Below are positions 8,635 through 17,071 of a stretch of DNA of 64,000 nucleotides, one piece after another; positions within the stretch are counted from its first letter, which is position 1, and each line of letters starts with the position of its first letter. Origin of the DNA: Streptococcus sp. VT 162. Its GTDB lineage: Bacteria > Bacillota > Bacilli > Lactobacillales > Streptococcaceae. A program made the translations under genes and the position numbers. The DNA lies in NCBI GenBank assembly GCA_000688775.2, contig CP007628.2, positions 1,798,001 through 1,862,000 of the forward strand. The letters are read 5' to 3'. The notes under the pieces were generated by a model. That model worked only from the letters and a program-made list of their open reading frames with translations, made no database searches and was not told where the DNA came from.

Positions 8635-9261
8635 CTATATAATATGTGTCATTTTGACCTTGAATGTATCTTCTGATTGATCTACTAAAATGTCCGCTTT
8701 AGACTCGGTTTCTCTATAGTATCGCAGATACTGCTCCCGTCTCATCTGATGGCTAGCCAATACAAAAGATACATCGCGATTTCTCATAGTCGTATCTCGA
8801 GCTAAGCGCCTCTTTAATTCGGTCTCCTCATCCGTGTAGAAACAGATGGTTTTGTCAAAGAGTTCCTTGGGAAGAAAACCCACGGACATCCCTTCGACTA
8901 TCAAGAACGGTTTTGAACCAGATAGGACTTCGCTTGGCTTCCAAGGTTCATCAATCGTCAAGATGTCCATACCTGCCTGCAAGGCGAGAATATCTCTCTG
9001 TAAACTTGCCAGTTCATGCGCCACTGGCAGACAAGCCGTCACCTTTTGATCTGGCGCTTGCTTTGGTACTACCAGGTGACGTTCTGAGGTGATATAAGGA
9101 TCTGTTTCTAGTAAATTTACTGTAGTAGAATCTAGAGCTTGATGTAATTCCTGAGCGAAGGTTGACTTGCCCGAAGCCCCATGACCGTAGATCCCCAGTG
9201 TCCTAACTCTTCCCGTTTCAATCTCTGAAACCAGTTGTTCTATCAGGTCTTTTTTCTTCAT
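8635..9261 (-). CDS. Uridine kinase-like P-loop nucleotide kinase
   Basis: 208 residues, P-loop NTPase. Walker A GHGASGKST spans residues 26-34, followed by an LETDPYIT segment and a late RRLARD-type lid region as in uridine kinase/phosphoribulokinase relatives. The exact substrate is not determined. The start overlaps the nrdG stop by four bases (ATGA), so it is the last gene of the nrdD-nrdG operon and could serve nucleotide metabolism. Confidence 0.75.
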   Translation of the reverse strand: MKKKDLIEQLVSEIETGRVRTLGIYGHGASGKSTFAQELHQALDSTTVNLLETDPYITSERHLVVPKQAPDQKVTACLPVAHELASLQRDILALQAGMDILTIDEPWKPSEVLSGSKPFLIVEGMSVGFLPKELFDKTICFYTDEETELKRRLARDTTMRNRDVSFVLASHQMRREQYLRYYRETESKADILVDQSEDTFKVKMTHII

Positions 9262-9854
9262 TCTCTCTTCACCTGCTCATAGCTTTCTTTTCCGTCATTA
9301 AGCTTGTCCCAAATCACTACTTTCCCACTTTTGAGGGATTTTTGCACATCGATAATTCGTTGATTGGAAGAACCTCGGAACTGGAGCATAAGATTGCGCT
9401 TGCTTTTGTCATAACGACCATCGACAAGGATGTCAATCAGCGACAAGAGTTCCAGTTTGTCTGGAGTCTCCAGCATCATTTCTTCCCAAGTATAACCTGT
9501 CCAAGACCAGATGTCTTTATCTGGCAATTCCTTCCGAATGCGTTTAACGAGAGGCAAGAGAATGCCCGTATTGAGGAATGGCTCCCCTCCCAGTAAGGTC
9601 AAACCTTGAACATAGGGCTGGGCAAGGTCTGCCATAATCTGTTCTTCTAACTCTGCTGTATAAGGAATTCCTGCATTGAAAGACCAGGTCGCCACATTAT
9701 AACACCCTTCACAGTGAAACATGCAACCTGCGACATAGAGAGAGTTACGCACGCCTTCTCCATCTACAAAGTTAAAGGCCTTGTAGTCAATGATTCGCCC
9801 TTTGCTAAGCTCCTCGCTTTTCCATTCACCTGGTTTTGGTGTATTCCATGTCAT
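9258..9854 (-). CDS. nrdG: Anaerobic ribonucleotide reductase activating protein
   Basis: 198 residues, radical-SAM activase that generates the glycyl radical on NrdD under anaerobiosis. The [4Fe-4S] motif C44-x3-C48-x2-C51 (CMFHCEGC) and LLGGEPF are present. It lies downstream of nrdD, a 46-aa gene and a GNAT gene, and overlaps the next gene by four bases. Confidence 0.95.
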   Translation of the reverse strand: MTWNTPKPGEWKSEELSKGRIIDYKAFNFVDGEGVRNSLYVAGCMFHCEGCYNVATWSFNAGIPYTAELEEQIMADLAQPYVQGLTLLGGEPFLNTGILLPLVKRIRKELPDKDIWSWTGYTWEEMMLETPDKLELLSLIDILVDGRYDKSKRNLMLQFRGSSNQRIIDVQKSLKSGKVVIWDKLNDGKESYEQVKRE

Positions 9855-9858
9855 CCTT

Positions 9859-10359
9859 CTACTCCAAATCTATCCAGTAACGTTCTACGCCATTGCGAAT
9901 ATCCTCAAAGAGTCCGCCATTTGTCACAATCACCACCCTACTAGCAGGATTTTCCGTACTACAGGTCACAAGTGCTTTTTTGATGTTCTTTTCCTTGGCA
10001 ACTTGCAAGCCTTGTCGGAGAGCTTCTTTGGCATAACCTTTGCCTCTTTCAGATGGACGAATGGAGTAGCCAATATGGCCCCCATTTTCTAGTAAGTAGT
10101 CATTTAATCGGAGACGAAGGTTGAGAAAGCCAAGAGCCTGGCCTGCTACGTCAAAACTAACCAGCTGGATAGCAGGAACCCAGTTTTCAGGAATATTGAG
10201 GCCCGCTTCCGCTTGAAGATTTTCTTCTAGCCACTCTTCATAAACAAAATTGTTGGCGTTCCAAAACCCACCATCGTGGGGTGATTGAGTCTGTTCAAAC
10301 TCTGCTATCATCTCTAAAACTGTTTCTTTATCTGCCAATGTTGGTCTGCGTAGTATCAT
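9859..10359 (-). CDS. GNAT family N-acetyltransferase
   Basis: 166 residues from the start at 10359, where GGAGG stands at good distance; the longer frame to 10371 places the ATG inside the ribosome-binding site. The acetyl-CoA loop is visible as RPSERGKGYAKEAL in the second half. The substrate is unknown. It sits between the nrdD block and nrdG, four bases from nrdG, so it is expressed with them. Confidence 0.85.
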   Translation of the reverse strand: MILRRPTLADKETVLEMIAEFEQTQSPHDGGFWNANNFVYEEWLEENLQAEAGLNIPENWVPAIQLVSFDVAGQALGFLNLRLRLNDYLLENGGHIGYSIRPSERGKGYAKEALRQGLQVAKEKNIKKALVTCSTENPASRVVIVTNGGLFEDIRNGVERYWIDLE

Positions 10360-10378
10360 TTTTACCTCCAATTAAGAG

Positions 10379-10404
10379 AAAAGTGAGAGCAGACTCTCAC
10401 TTTT
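10379..10404. terminator. Terminator-like hairpin between the 46-aa gene and GNAT
   Basis: A perfect stem AAAAGTGAGAG/CTCTCACTTTT with a four-base loop. On the minus strand it ends in TTTTCTCTT, directly after the small gene and 20 bases before the GNAT start. Since no promoter is visible behind it, it is probably a leaky terminator that lowers expression of GNAT, nrdG and the kinase relative to nrdD. Confidence 0.6.
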
Positions 10405-10543
10405 ATTTTTTCTTATTCTTGTTTAAAAACTGTTCTCTGAGGTTGAGCAAGCGTTCTTTTTTACCTGTTCCACCTTTCGAGTGTTTCTCGTGATAACGGG
10501 TCACTTGTGCGCGTCCCTTATCGTCTAATTGGTATTTCCCCAT
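10403..10543 (-). CDS. Small basic hypothetical protein (46 aa)
   Basis: 46 residues, very basic, beginning MGKYQLDDKGRAQVTRYHEK and ending in a Lys/Asn-rich tail. AGAAGG precedes the ATG by seven bases. It starts 12 bp after the nrdD stop, and pneumococcal relatives have a small gene in the same place. No known domain recognised; the charge suggests nucleic-acid or ribosome association, but that is a guess. Confidence 0.75.
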   Translation of the reverse strand: MGKYQLDDKGRAQVTRYHEKHSKGGTGKKERLLNLREQFLNKNKKK

Positions 10544-10554
10544 TCCATTTCCTT

Positions 10555-12762
10555 CTAATTTGTTACTTCATGTCCAGCTGTTTTAATAGTTGAACCGTTC
10601 ATGTGTTTGACACGCGCAGCGATTTCCTTGTGGCGTCCATTAACCATTGGACGCGCTTGAGGATTCCCCAGATAACCACACGTACGTTTGACCACATCTA
10701 CTGTTTTAGGGTCGCTATTGCCACAGTTTGGACAAGCAAATCCTCGCTCAGTTGGTTCAAAATCCCCTTCAAAGTCACACTTGTAGCAACGATCAATAGG
10801 AGTATTGGTCCCTAGATAGCCGACACGGTCATAGGCATAGTCCCAAACAGCTTCCAAGGCTTTAGGATTTTGTTGAAGAACTGGATACTCACAATAATGG
10901 ATAAAACCACCTGACGCACCTGCTTCTGGATAAACTTTCTCAAAGTCTAATTTTTCAAACGGCGTTGGATTTTTCCGGACATCGTAGTGGAACGAGTTGG
11001 TGTAGTATTCCTTATCCGTGATGTCAGGAATAGAACCAAACTTCTCTGTGTCTAAGCGACAGAAGCGATCTGTCAGACTTTCAGACGGTGTGGAGTAGAT
11101 CGAGAAATGGTAACCATATTGGTCAGACCACTCTTCCACACGACGTTTCATATCGCGAATAATATCCAATGTGAATTCCTTGGCTTCAGGATTGCTTTCC
11201 CAGCTATTTCCAAAGAAGACTGTAGCCACTTCGTACAAACCGATGTAGCCCAGCGAAACTGTCGCACGGCGATTCTTAAAGAGTTGGTCAACACTTTCTT
11301 CTTTTCCGAGACGGCGGCCGAAGGCTCCATACTGATAAAGGATAGGGGCATTTGCTGGTGTTGCTTCCTTGGTTCGTTCGACACGATAAACCAGAGCATC
11401 CTCCGCAATGTTCATTCTCTCGTTGAAGATTTCCCAAAACTTATTCAGATCTCCTTCAGACTCGAGGGCGATACGAGGCAGATTAACCGTCACAACACCT
11501 AGATTCATACGACCTGAATTGACCTCAACACCATTTTCATCTTTCCAGCCTTGGAGGAAGGAGCGACAACCCATAGGAACCTTGAAAGAACCAGTCAGTT
11601 CGATAATCTTATCATAGGACAAGACATCTGGGTACATCCGCTTGGTTGCACACTCAAGAGCCAACTGTTTGATGTCGTAGTTAGGTGAACCTTCCTCTAA
11701 GTTGAGTCCTCTTTTCAGCGTAAAGATGAGTTTAGGAAAGATGGCTGTGCGGTGTTCTGAACCAAGCCCCTTGATTCGGATGGTCAAGATAGCTTTTTGA
11801 ATTTCCCGCTCAAAACGACTAGTTCCTAGACCAAAACCTAGTGAAGTAAAAGGTGTTTGTCCATTTGAAGTGAAGAGGGTATTGATTTCATACTCAAGAG
11901 ATTGCATGGCATCATAGATATCTTTTTGAGTTTTTTTCCAAGCGTAATCTTCCCGTTTTTCAGGCAAGACCCACTCTTTCGCATCTTTGAGGTGCTTTTG
12001 ATAATTCTTCTCCGCATAAGGCGCCAAGACTTCATCGATACGGTCAGCTGAACAGCCCCCGTACTGGCTAGAAGCAACGTTAGCGATGATTTGTGAAATT
12101 TGAGCTGTCGCAGTCTGGATAGATTTGGGACTCTCTACCTCTGCATTTCCAATCTTAAAACCATTTTCCAACATGCCTTTAAAATCAATCAAACAGCAGT
12201 TGGTCATAGGAGTGTAGGGGCTGTAGTCCAAGTCATGATAGTGGATATCCCCTTTTTGATGAGCATTGGCTACGTGCTTAGGAAGCATTTGCAGTCCGAT
12301 TGATTTCCCAACAATCCCTGCTGTCAAATCACGCTGGGTGTTGAAGACATCACTGTCTTTATTGGCATTTTCATTGACAACTGCTTGATCTTTATTGAGA
12401 AGTTTATGGATACTAAAGTTGATATCTGTCGCTTTTGAGCGCTCAAAATCCCTTTGTGTCCGATAAGTGATATACTCCTCAGCCAGCGCATACTCTTTGG
12501 CTTCAAGGAGTTCATGTTCTACGACATTCTGAATTTCGTAAATCTTGACACCTTGAGGGAAGCGGCTGTGAATTTCCGTCACGATTCTTTCAACTAGACC
12601 ATTTAGGCGTTTTTCTACTAGAGGCGTAAGGTCCATAACCTTTTCCGCCGCCTTGTGGAGAGCCTTGTCAATCTTGTCTACATCAAACACCACACGTCTA
12701 CCATCTCGTTTTTCAACGAACAAGGTGGGGACGGTTGCAAGCTTTTCTTCTAATACAATCAT
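10555..12762 (-). CDS. nrdD: Anaerobic ribonucleoside-triphosphate reductase
   Basis: About 735 residues; class III reductase that makes dNTPs without oxygen. An N-terminal ATP-cone (residues about 10-100) is followed by the catalytic barrel. Near the C-terminus two CxxC pairs (CYKC and CPNC) bind zinc and the RTCGYLG segment holds the radical glycine, about 40 residues from the end. The start at 12762 has AAGAG at better spacing than the ATG at 12768. Upstream NrdR-like palindromes overlap the -35 box. Confidence 0.96.
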   Translation of the reverse strand: MIVLEEKLATVPTLFVEKRDGRRVVFDVDKIDKALHKAAEKVMDLTPLVEKRLNGLVERIVTEIHSRFPQGVKIYEIQNVVEHELLEAKEYALAEEYITYRTQRDFERSKATDINFSIHKLLNKDQAVVNENANKDSDVFNTQRDLTAGIVGKSIGLQMLPKHVANAHQKGDIHYHDLDYSPYTPMTNCCLIDFKGMLENGFKIGNAEVESPKSIQTATAQISQIIANVASSQYGGCSADRIDEVLAPYAEKNYQKHLKDAKEWVLPEKREDYAWKKTQKDIYDAMQSLEYEINTLFTSNGQTPFTSLGFGLGTSRFEREIQKAILTIRIKGLGSEHRTAIFPKLIFTLKRGLNLEEGSPNYDIKQLALECATKRMYPDVLSYDKIIELTGSFKVPMGCRSFLQGWKDENGVEVNSGRMNLGVVTVNLPRIALESEGDLNKFWEIFNERMNIAEDALVYRVERTKEATPANAPILYQYGAFGRRLGKEESVDQLFKNRRATVSLGYIGLYEVATVFFGNSWESNPEAKEFTLDIIRDMKRRVEEWSDQYGYHFSIYSTPSESLTDRFCRLDTEKFGSIPDITDKEYYTNSFHYDVRKNPTPFEKLDFEKVYPEAGASGGFIHYCEYPVLQQNPKALEAVWDYAYDRVGYLGTNTPIDRCYKCDFEGDFEPTERGFACPNCGNSDPKTVDVVKRTCGYLGNPQARPMVNGRHKEIAARVKHMNGSTIKTAGHEVTN

Positions 12763-12798
12763 ATCCATGCTCTTTTCTAAAATGTTGTTCTATGAAGT

Positions 12799-12826
12799 AT
12801 TATACCACTCTAAAAATAAAAATCAA
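12799..12826 (-). promoter_or_regulatory. Promoter of nrdD
   Basis: On the minus strand TTGATT (12821-12826) and TATAAT (12799-12804) are spaced by 16 bases, 37 bp before the gene. The -35 box lies inside the proximal CACAAGATATTGATT palindrome arm, a good place for repression. Confidence 0.6.
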
Positions 12827-12880
12827 TATCTTGTGTTAAAAATCCTAAAATTTTTAAAATTCCACAAGATATTGATTTTT
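12818..12880. promoter_or_regulatory. Inverted pair of NrdR-box-like motifs; also terminator of the upstream gene
   Basis: Arms AAAAATCAATATCTTGTG (12818-12835) and its exact reverse complement (12863-12880) form an 18-bp stem. Each arm contains CACAAGATATTG, close to the palindromic consensus of the NrdR ribonucleotide-reductase repressor (ACACWATATATWGTGT-like). On the minus strand the stem is followed by a T-rich run, so it can terminate the 12883-14400 gene as well. Which role dominates is unclear. Confidence 0.5.
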
Positions 12881-12882
12881 TG

Positions 12883-14400
12883 TTATTTTGATTTATAAAG
12901 TTTGAACTCGCTAGTATCTGTCTGAACAAGCTCATATTTTTCACTGAGCCAGCTCTCTACATCTGACCACAAGGCAACTTTTTGATTGACCACAATCATC
13001 TTCGGTTGATTCTCTTTCAGGTCATTCATCAGTTTGGTTTTATTTTCATCGCTTGCAGTATAAAGTGTTGGAGTTAATAGAGAAGTCGGCGCCAAACGTT
13101 CACTTGCACGGTAGAAATCAGGACGATCATCCCAAGCATAGACACGATCCTCAGAACTCGTTTGTTGTTTGACCACGCTAGCAAGACGGTCTCTCTCCTT
13201 ATAAGTCGCTGGGTGCGAAAGGTAGCGACTCACGATAGGAAGAACAATGAGATAGGCAAGGGCAATCAGTGGTAGATAGAAATTTCCTTTAAGGAAAGAA
13301 GTTTGTTTCTCACGTCTTCTTCTACTACGACTCCCTCCATCTGAAACATCTTCCTTGATTCCTGTCAGAAGGAGCAAGACCAAGAAAGGAATTAGCACCA
13401 CAAGACGAGTAGCGTTGATAGGTTCTTTGGAGAGAATCAAGATTCCCAAAGAAACCAAGAATCCCAAGCTAGCAGCAATCGATAAGACATATTGCTTGGC
13501 TGGTTTTGACTGGAACAAGCCTGCAAAGAGCAAGCCAAGGGAACCTAATCCAATAGCAAGCAAGCCATAGAAGGCTGCATTTTCAAGCAAATGCGAATTT
13601 GAAAAGAGGCTAAGAGTATTTACCGGATACAAGGTCTGGCTAATGGCATCCCCAAAACTACCTGTCCACACTGTATAGTAGCCTAAAGGATAGAATAAGA
13701 GTGAAAATCCTAGGGCTGACGCAAAGAACTGATATAGACCATGAACAAAGTGACCTTTGCCTAGATTAAAGCCGATGATGCCCAAGGCCAGTACAGCCGC
13801 AAACAAGGCTGTTGGGATTGGCGCAAGGAAGAAAGCGAGAGCAAGGCTCATACCCACTCGTACAAATCCTTTGTCATCCTTTGGAAAAGCTAGATAATTT
13901 GTAACGATACTCAATGAATAAAATAGGAAAGGTAGGGCTAGCAAGAGAGCATAACCGCCACCAAAAGCGAGGCCAGCTACAAGCAAGTATAAAATAAAGA
14001 CAACTCGCTTCGCTTCCTTTTCTTGGCCGACAAGAGTATCCGCAGCCTTAAAAAGAAAAACACCTGCTCCAAACAAGGTCAACCACTCAACCAAAGCAAT
14101 CAAAACACTGCCTTGAAAAAGGTAGGTTAGCACATAATAGAGCAATCCCTCCGTCCCAAAGTAATCTGTATACATTTGGCCATTTTGATGCAAAGCCCAA
14201 CCGGTATAAAGATCCTGACTTTGTTGTGGACTGACTACACCAAAAATAAAAGGCAGGGCAACCGAAATGGCTGTAGTCACCAAACTCCAAAGTAAAATAC
14301 TAAAAAAGGGAATGGGAGCTCCTTCTCGTTTCTCTGGCACTGACCAGTCTTGGTAATGAGATTCTTCTTGTTTCTCATCTATTTTCCCGTATACGTTCAT
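12883..14400 (-). CDS. Competence-induced multispanning membrane protein (Ccs4-like)
   Basis: 505 residues with a soluble N-terminal 30, then about eleven hydrophobic segments, a charged RSRRRREK loop near residue 350, and a C-terminal soluble region of about 110 residues with a WDDRPDFYR motif. The layout resembles GT-C-type envelope glycosyltransferases. By position (nrdD neighbour, 47-aa partner, cin-box) it corresponds to pneumococcal Ccs4, known as competence-induced with unassigned function. GAGGAG precedes the ATG. Confidence 0.7.
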   Translation of the reverse strand: MNVYGKIDEKQEESHYQDWSVPEKREGAPIPFFSILLWSLVTTAISVALPFIFGVVSPQQSQDLYTGWALHQNGQMYTDYFGTEGLLYYVLTYLFQGSVLIALVEWLTLFGAGVFLFKAADTLVGQEKEAKRVVFILYLLVAGLAFGGGYALLLALPFLFYSLSIVTNYLAFPKDDKGFVRVGMSLALAFFLAPIPTALFAAVLALGIIGFNLGKGHFVHGLYQFFASALGFSLLFYPLGYYTVWTGSFGDAISQTLYPVNTLSLFSNSHLLENAAFYGLLAIGLGSLGLLFAGLFQSKPAKQYVLSIAASLGFLVSLGILILSKEPINATRLVVLIPFLVLLLLTGIKEDVSDGGSRSRRRREKQTSFLKGNFYLPLIALAYLIVLPIVSRYLSHPATYKERDRLASVVKQQTSSEDRVYAWDDRPDFYRASERLAPTSLLTPTLYTASDENKTKLMNDLKENQPKMIVVNQKVALWSDVESWLSEKYELVQTDTSEFKLYKSK

Positions 14401-14435
14401 TCAATTTCTCCTCTAAGTTTATCTGTTTTAGTATA

Positions 14436-14579
14436 TCAAAATCTTACAGGAATGTCAGCTTGGGATTGATATTTGCTGAATTTCTTATCCAATATCGCAA
14501 AGCGTTCGATTTCACGAAAACGATGAAATCGACTATTACTATACTCTCTGATAAAATCATCATCTTCTAGATTAAGCAT
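14436..14579 (-). CDS. Small late-competence protein (47 aa)
   Basis: 47 residues, starting MLNLEDDDFIREYSNSRFH, charged and without membrane segments. AAAGGAG precedes the ATG at good distance, and a perfect TACGAATA cin-box lies 20 bases before the start, giving a very short leader. The ccs4-like gene follows 35 bp downstream, so both form a late competence operon. Function not recognised. Confidence 0.75.
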   Translation of the reverse strand: MLNLEDDDFIREYSNSRFHRFREIERFAILDKKFSKYQSQADIPVRF

Positions 14580-14599
14580 GGTTTTCTCCTTTACTTATC

Positions 14600-14607
14600 T
14601 ATTCGTA
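14600..14607 (-). promoter_or_regulatory. cin-box (SigX/ComX late-competence promoter)
   Basis: TACGAATA on the minus strand, the exact cin-box that replaces the -10 element in streptococcal late competence promoters, with a T-rich stretch upstream. It lies after the cls terminator and immediately before the 47-aa gene. Competence factor X is known to use such boxes. Confidence 0.75.
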
Positions 14608-14610
14608 AGA

Positions 14611-14643
14611 AGACAAAAAAGACCCAGCCTTGGGCTAGATCTT
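14611..14643 (-). terminator. Terminator of cls
   Basis: Minus-strand stem CTAGCC/GGCTGG extended by AAGA/TCTT and followed by TTTTTT. It lies directly after the cls stop and insulates the competence promoter beyond it. Confidence 0.7.
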
Positions 14644-14652
14644 GATGGATAG

Positions 14653-16185
14653 TTAGAGCATAGGTGCAAACAACTGGACAATTTCCTTGATGAGGCTTTG
14701 ATACCAGCTTGTTTTGATGGTGTGGGGATAAATTTCTTGAGAAACTTTAAAAATCTCTTCGAAGTCCCTTTCAATATCGATGATGGACTGCGTTCTATAA
14801 AGTAAGACGGCATTTTCATAGTGGTGGAGCAAGCTACGATAGTCAAAATTGATGGTCCCCACAGTAGCTGCCTCTCCATCGACAAGCATTTGCTTGCTAT
14901 GAAGGAATCCCGGACTGTACTCATAAATACGAACCCCAGCAGATAGCAAATCTGGATAGGCTCCTCGAGTAACTAACTGAATAACCTTCTTATCTGGGAT
15001 ACACGGCGTCACAATTCGCACATCTACCCCTCTCAGAGCGGCATTTTTGATACTTTCAGTTAGATCGTAGTCAGCAATCAGATAGGGAGTCGTGATGTAG
15101 ACGTAATCTGTAGCTTGATTGATAAGATTTTGGTAGACCGTTTTTCCAACCTGGGCTCGGTAGATGGGTTTTGGTCCACTACTATAGGGAATACAAAGCC
15201 CCATCCCATCTTTTGGTTGATTTTCGAGATGGTATTGGTCAAAGTCACTAATCTCTCCACGGTTGATATACCAGGCAGATAAAAAGAGTCTGGTAAAAGC
15301 CTTTACTGCTGGACCATCCAGCCGAATACCACTATCCTTCCAGTAACCAAAGCGTTCGATATGGTTGATATACTCGTCTGCTAGATTGACACCACCTGTA
15401 TAGGCAATCTGCCCATCGATGATCATGATTTTACGGTGGTCACGGTTGTTATAGGCAACAGTCAAGCGCGGAATCACCTTGTTAAACTTATGAGCTTCAA
15501 TCCCTCGGCTACGAAGCTGGATGGTGTAATCTCCAGGCAAGGTTGCCATACAACCAATATCATCATAGAGGAGCTTCACTTCTACACCTTGAGCGGCCTT
15601 TTCTTCCAAAATCTCCAAAATACTATTCCACATCAAACCTTCTTCGATGATATAGTATTCGAGAAAGATAAACTTCTCAGCTTTCTTGAGATCCTCTAGC
15701 ATCTGCTGCCACATACTTTCACCAGATGCAAAAAATCGTGTATCCGTTCGATCATAGACATCGGCATTCGTGTCCATGCTGAGGAGAGATTTGATAACGC
15801 CATAAGCCGACTTGTCTTGCTCTTTTAACTCCAAACGGAGAGCTCTGCTATTGTCCTCTCTATCAACCATTGATTGGAGCTGCTTTAGCTGCTTCAATTC
15901 CTTTTTAGATAAACGGCGTTCTCCAAACATGATATAGAGTAAGGGACCAAACACTGGCACAAAGGCTACTAACAACCATGTTACCTTACTCTCAGGATTC
16001 ATAGATCGATTAACAATCGATACAATAGTCGCTAAGCTCACTAAAATGACTAGGATAATCCAGACAATTGGAGCCATCTGCCCTAGATAGAGAAATAAAC
16101 CAAAGATGATAAACAACTCCGCCAACATGATGGTAATACTAAAACCATACTTGGACATGAGTAGCTGCATTTTTCTAGCTGTCAT
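14653..16185 (-). CDS. cls: Cardiolipin synthase
   Basis: 510 residues, phospholipase-D superfamily enzyme that condenses two phosphatidylglycerol molecules to cardiolipin. Two N-terminal membrane segments (within residues 1-75) are followed by two HKD motifs: HRKIMIIDGQ in the middle and HSKQMLVDGE near residue 435. The length is typical of full-length bacterial Cls. It appears to be a single-gene unit ending in its own terminator. Confidence 0.93.
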   Translation of the reverse strand: MTARKMQLLMSKYGFSITIMLAELFIIFGLFLYLGQMAPIVWIILVILVSLATIVSIVNRSMNPESKVTWLLVAFVPVFGPLLYIMFGERRLSKKELKQLKQLQSMVDREDNSRALRLELKEQDKSAYGVIKSLLSMDTNADVYDRTDTRFFASGESMWQQMLEDLKKAEKFIFLEYYIIEEGLMWNSILEILEEKAAQGVEVKLLYDDIGCMATLPGDYTIQLRSRGIEAHKFNKVIPRLTVAYNNRDHRKIMIIDGQIAYTGGVNLADEYINHIERFGYWKDSGIRLDGPAVKAFTRLFLSAWYINRGEISDFDQYHLENQPKDGMGLCIPYSSGPKPIYRAQVGKTVYQNLINQATDYVYITTPYLIADYDLTESIKNAALRGVDVRIVTPCIPDKKVIQLVTRGAYPDLLSAGVRIYEYSPGFLHSKQMLVDGEAATVGTINFDYRSLLHHYENAVLLYRTQSIIDIERDFEEIFKVSQEIYPHTIKTSWYQSLIKEIVQLFAPML

Positions 16186-16528
16186 ACATCCCCTTCCTTT
16201 TCTAACATTCTCCTTAACTGCTTGATAAACTCATGTTTCTACTAGTATACCTCAGTTCAGGGGTAGATAGCAACCTTTTACCTTTTTCTATGCAAACTAT
16301 TCCAAGAACTGCAAGATTTCTAAACTACACCCACACTATATGAAGCTCTGCCCCTCTTATCTTTTTAACTAGGGTATTAAGAAACTTAAAAAGAACTACC
16401 AAAATGATAGTTCTTTCCAATATTATTTATATTTTTCAATATCGCACAAATCCTATGACAGTCGCTATTGAAGTTGTAGAAGGTAAAGCTGAAACCTTAA
16501 TTCCAAACTTCTATTTAGATTTGAGATC
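16186..16528. other. Intergenic gap holding one terminator only
   Basis: Between cls and the lipoprotein gene. A hairpin AAAGAACTA/TAGTTCTTT at 16388-16416, followed on the minus strand by TTTTTAAG, terminates the lipoprotein transcript. I see no gene or other clear element in the rest. Confidence 0.6.
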
Positions 16529-16981
16529 CTATTTTGTTAATACCACTCGGTCAGATGCCTCTCGGTCCATATCATCAATAATCAATTGATTACCATTAAC
16601 CGTGTAAATTTTGACATCATCACCGATAATGACACGTTGATTTTCTGGCTCAAAGCTGACTTGCTTGATTTCCTTATCTCCATCTGGCTCGACCTCAGTC
16701 CATGTACCAGTTTTACCTGTTACAACAAGAGTGATTTGGTCATTCTCATCTTTTCCAGTATAGGTACCATCGATATTCGTAGGTTGAGCTACAGTAGTGT
16801 CCTGACTTGAGGACGCCTGTGGTTGACTAGCACTTGTCGTAGCGCTAGAAGATGATTCTTGTTGAGTAGATGATTGCTGAGCAGATTGCTGGGTAGGGGC
16901 TTGTGCCTTAGGTCCACAAGCTGCTAAAAGACTAAGAATTGCTAGGGAAGCAATAGAAAGTGTGAATGTTTTCGTTTTCAT
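16529..16981 (-). CDS. Secreted lipoprotein of unknown function
   Basis: 150 residues. A signal peptide ends in the lipobox LLAAC (Cys at about residue 22), followed by a Ser/Thr/Gln-rich linker to about residue 70 and a small C-terminal domain of about 80 residues (NIDGTYTGKDENDQITLVV) that looks like a compact beta-barrel. It would be anchored on the outer face of the membrane. Pneumococcus has a lipoprotein at the same place. Ligand unknown. Confidence 0.8.
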   Translation of the reverse strand: MKTKTFTLSIASLAILSLLAACGPKAQAPTQQSAQQSSTQQESSSSATTSASQPQASSSQDTTVAQPTNIDGTYTGKDENDQITLVVTGKTGTWTEVEPDGDKEIKQVSFEPENQRVIIGDDVKIYTVNGNQLIIDDMDREASDRVVLTK

Positions 16982-17071
16982 AGCGATTTCCTTTCTTTTG
17001 TGCCAATGTTTTGCTGGAATCGTTTCCAGATATACCTCCTACCTACAGTATAGCAACATAAACCTATAAGG

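Noticed and set aside
11107..11502. 131-codon ORF on the plus strand
   Set aside because: It lies entirely opposite nrdD, with no start signals; shadow of a coding strand.
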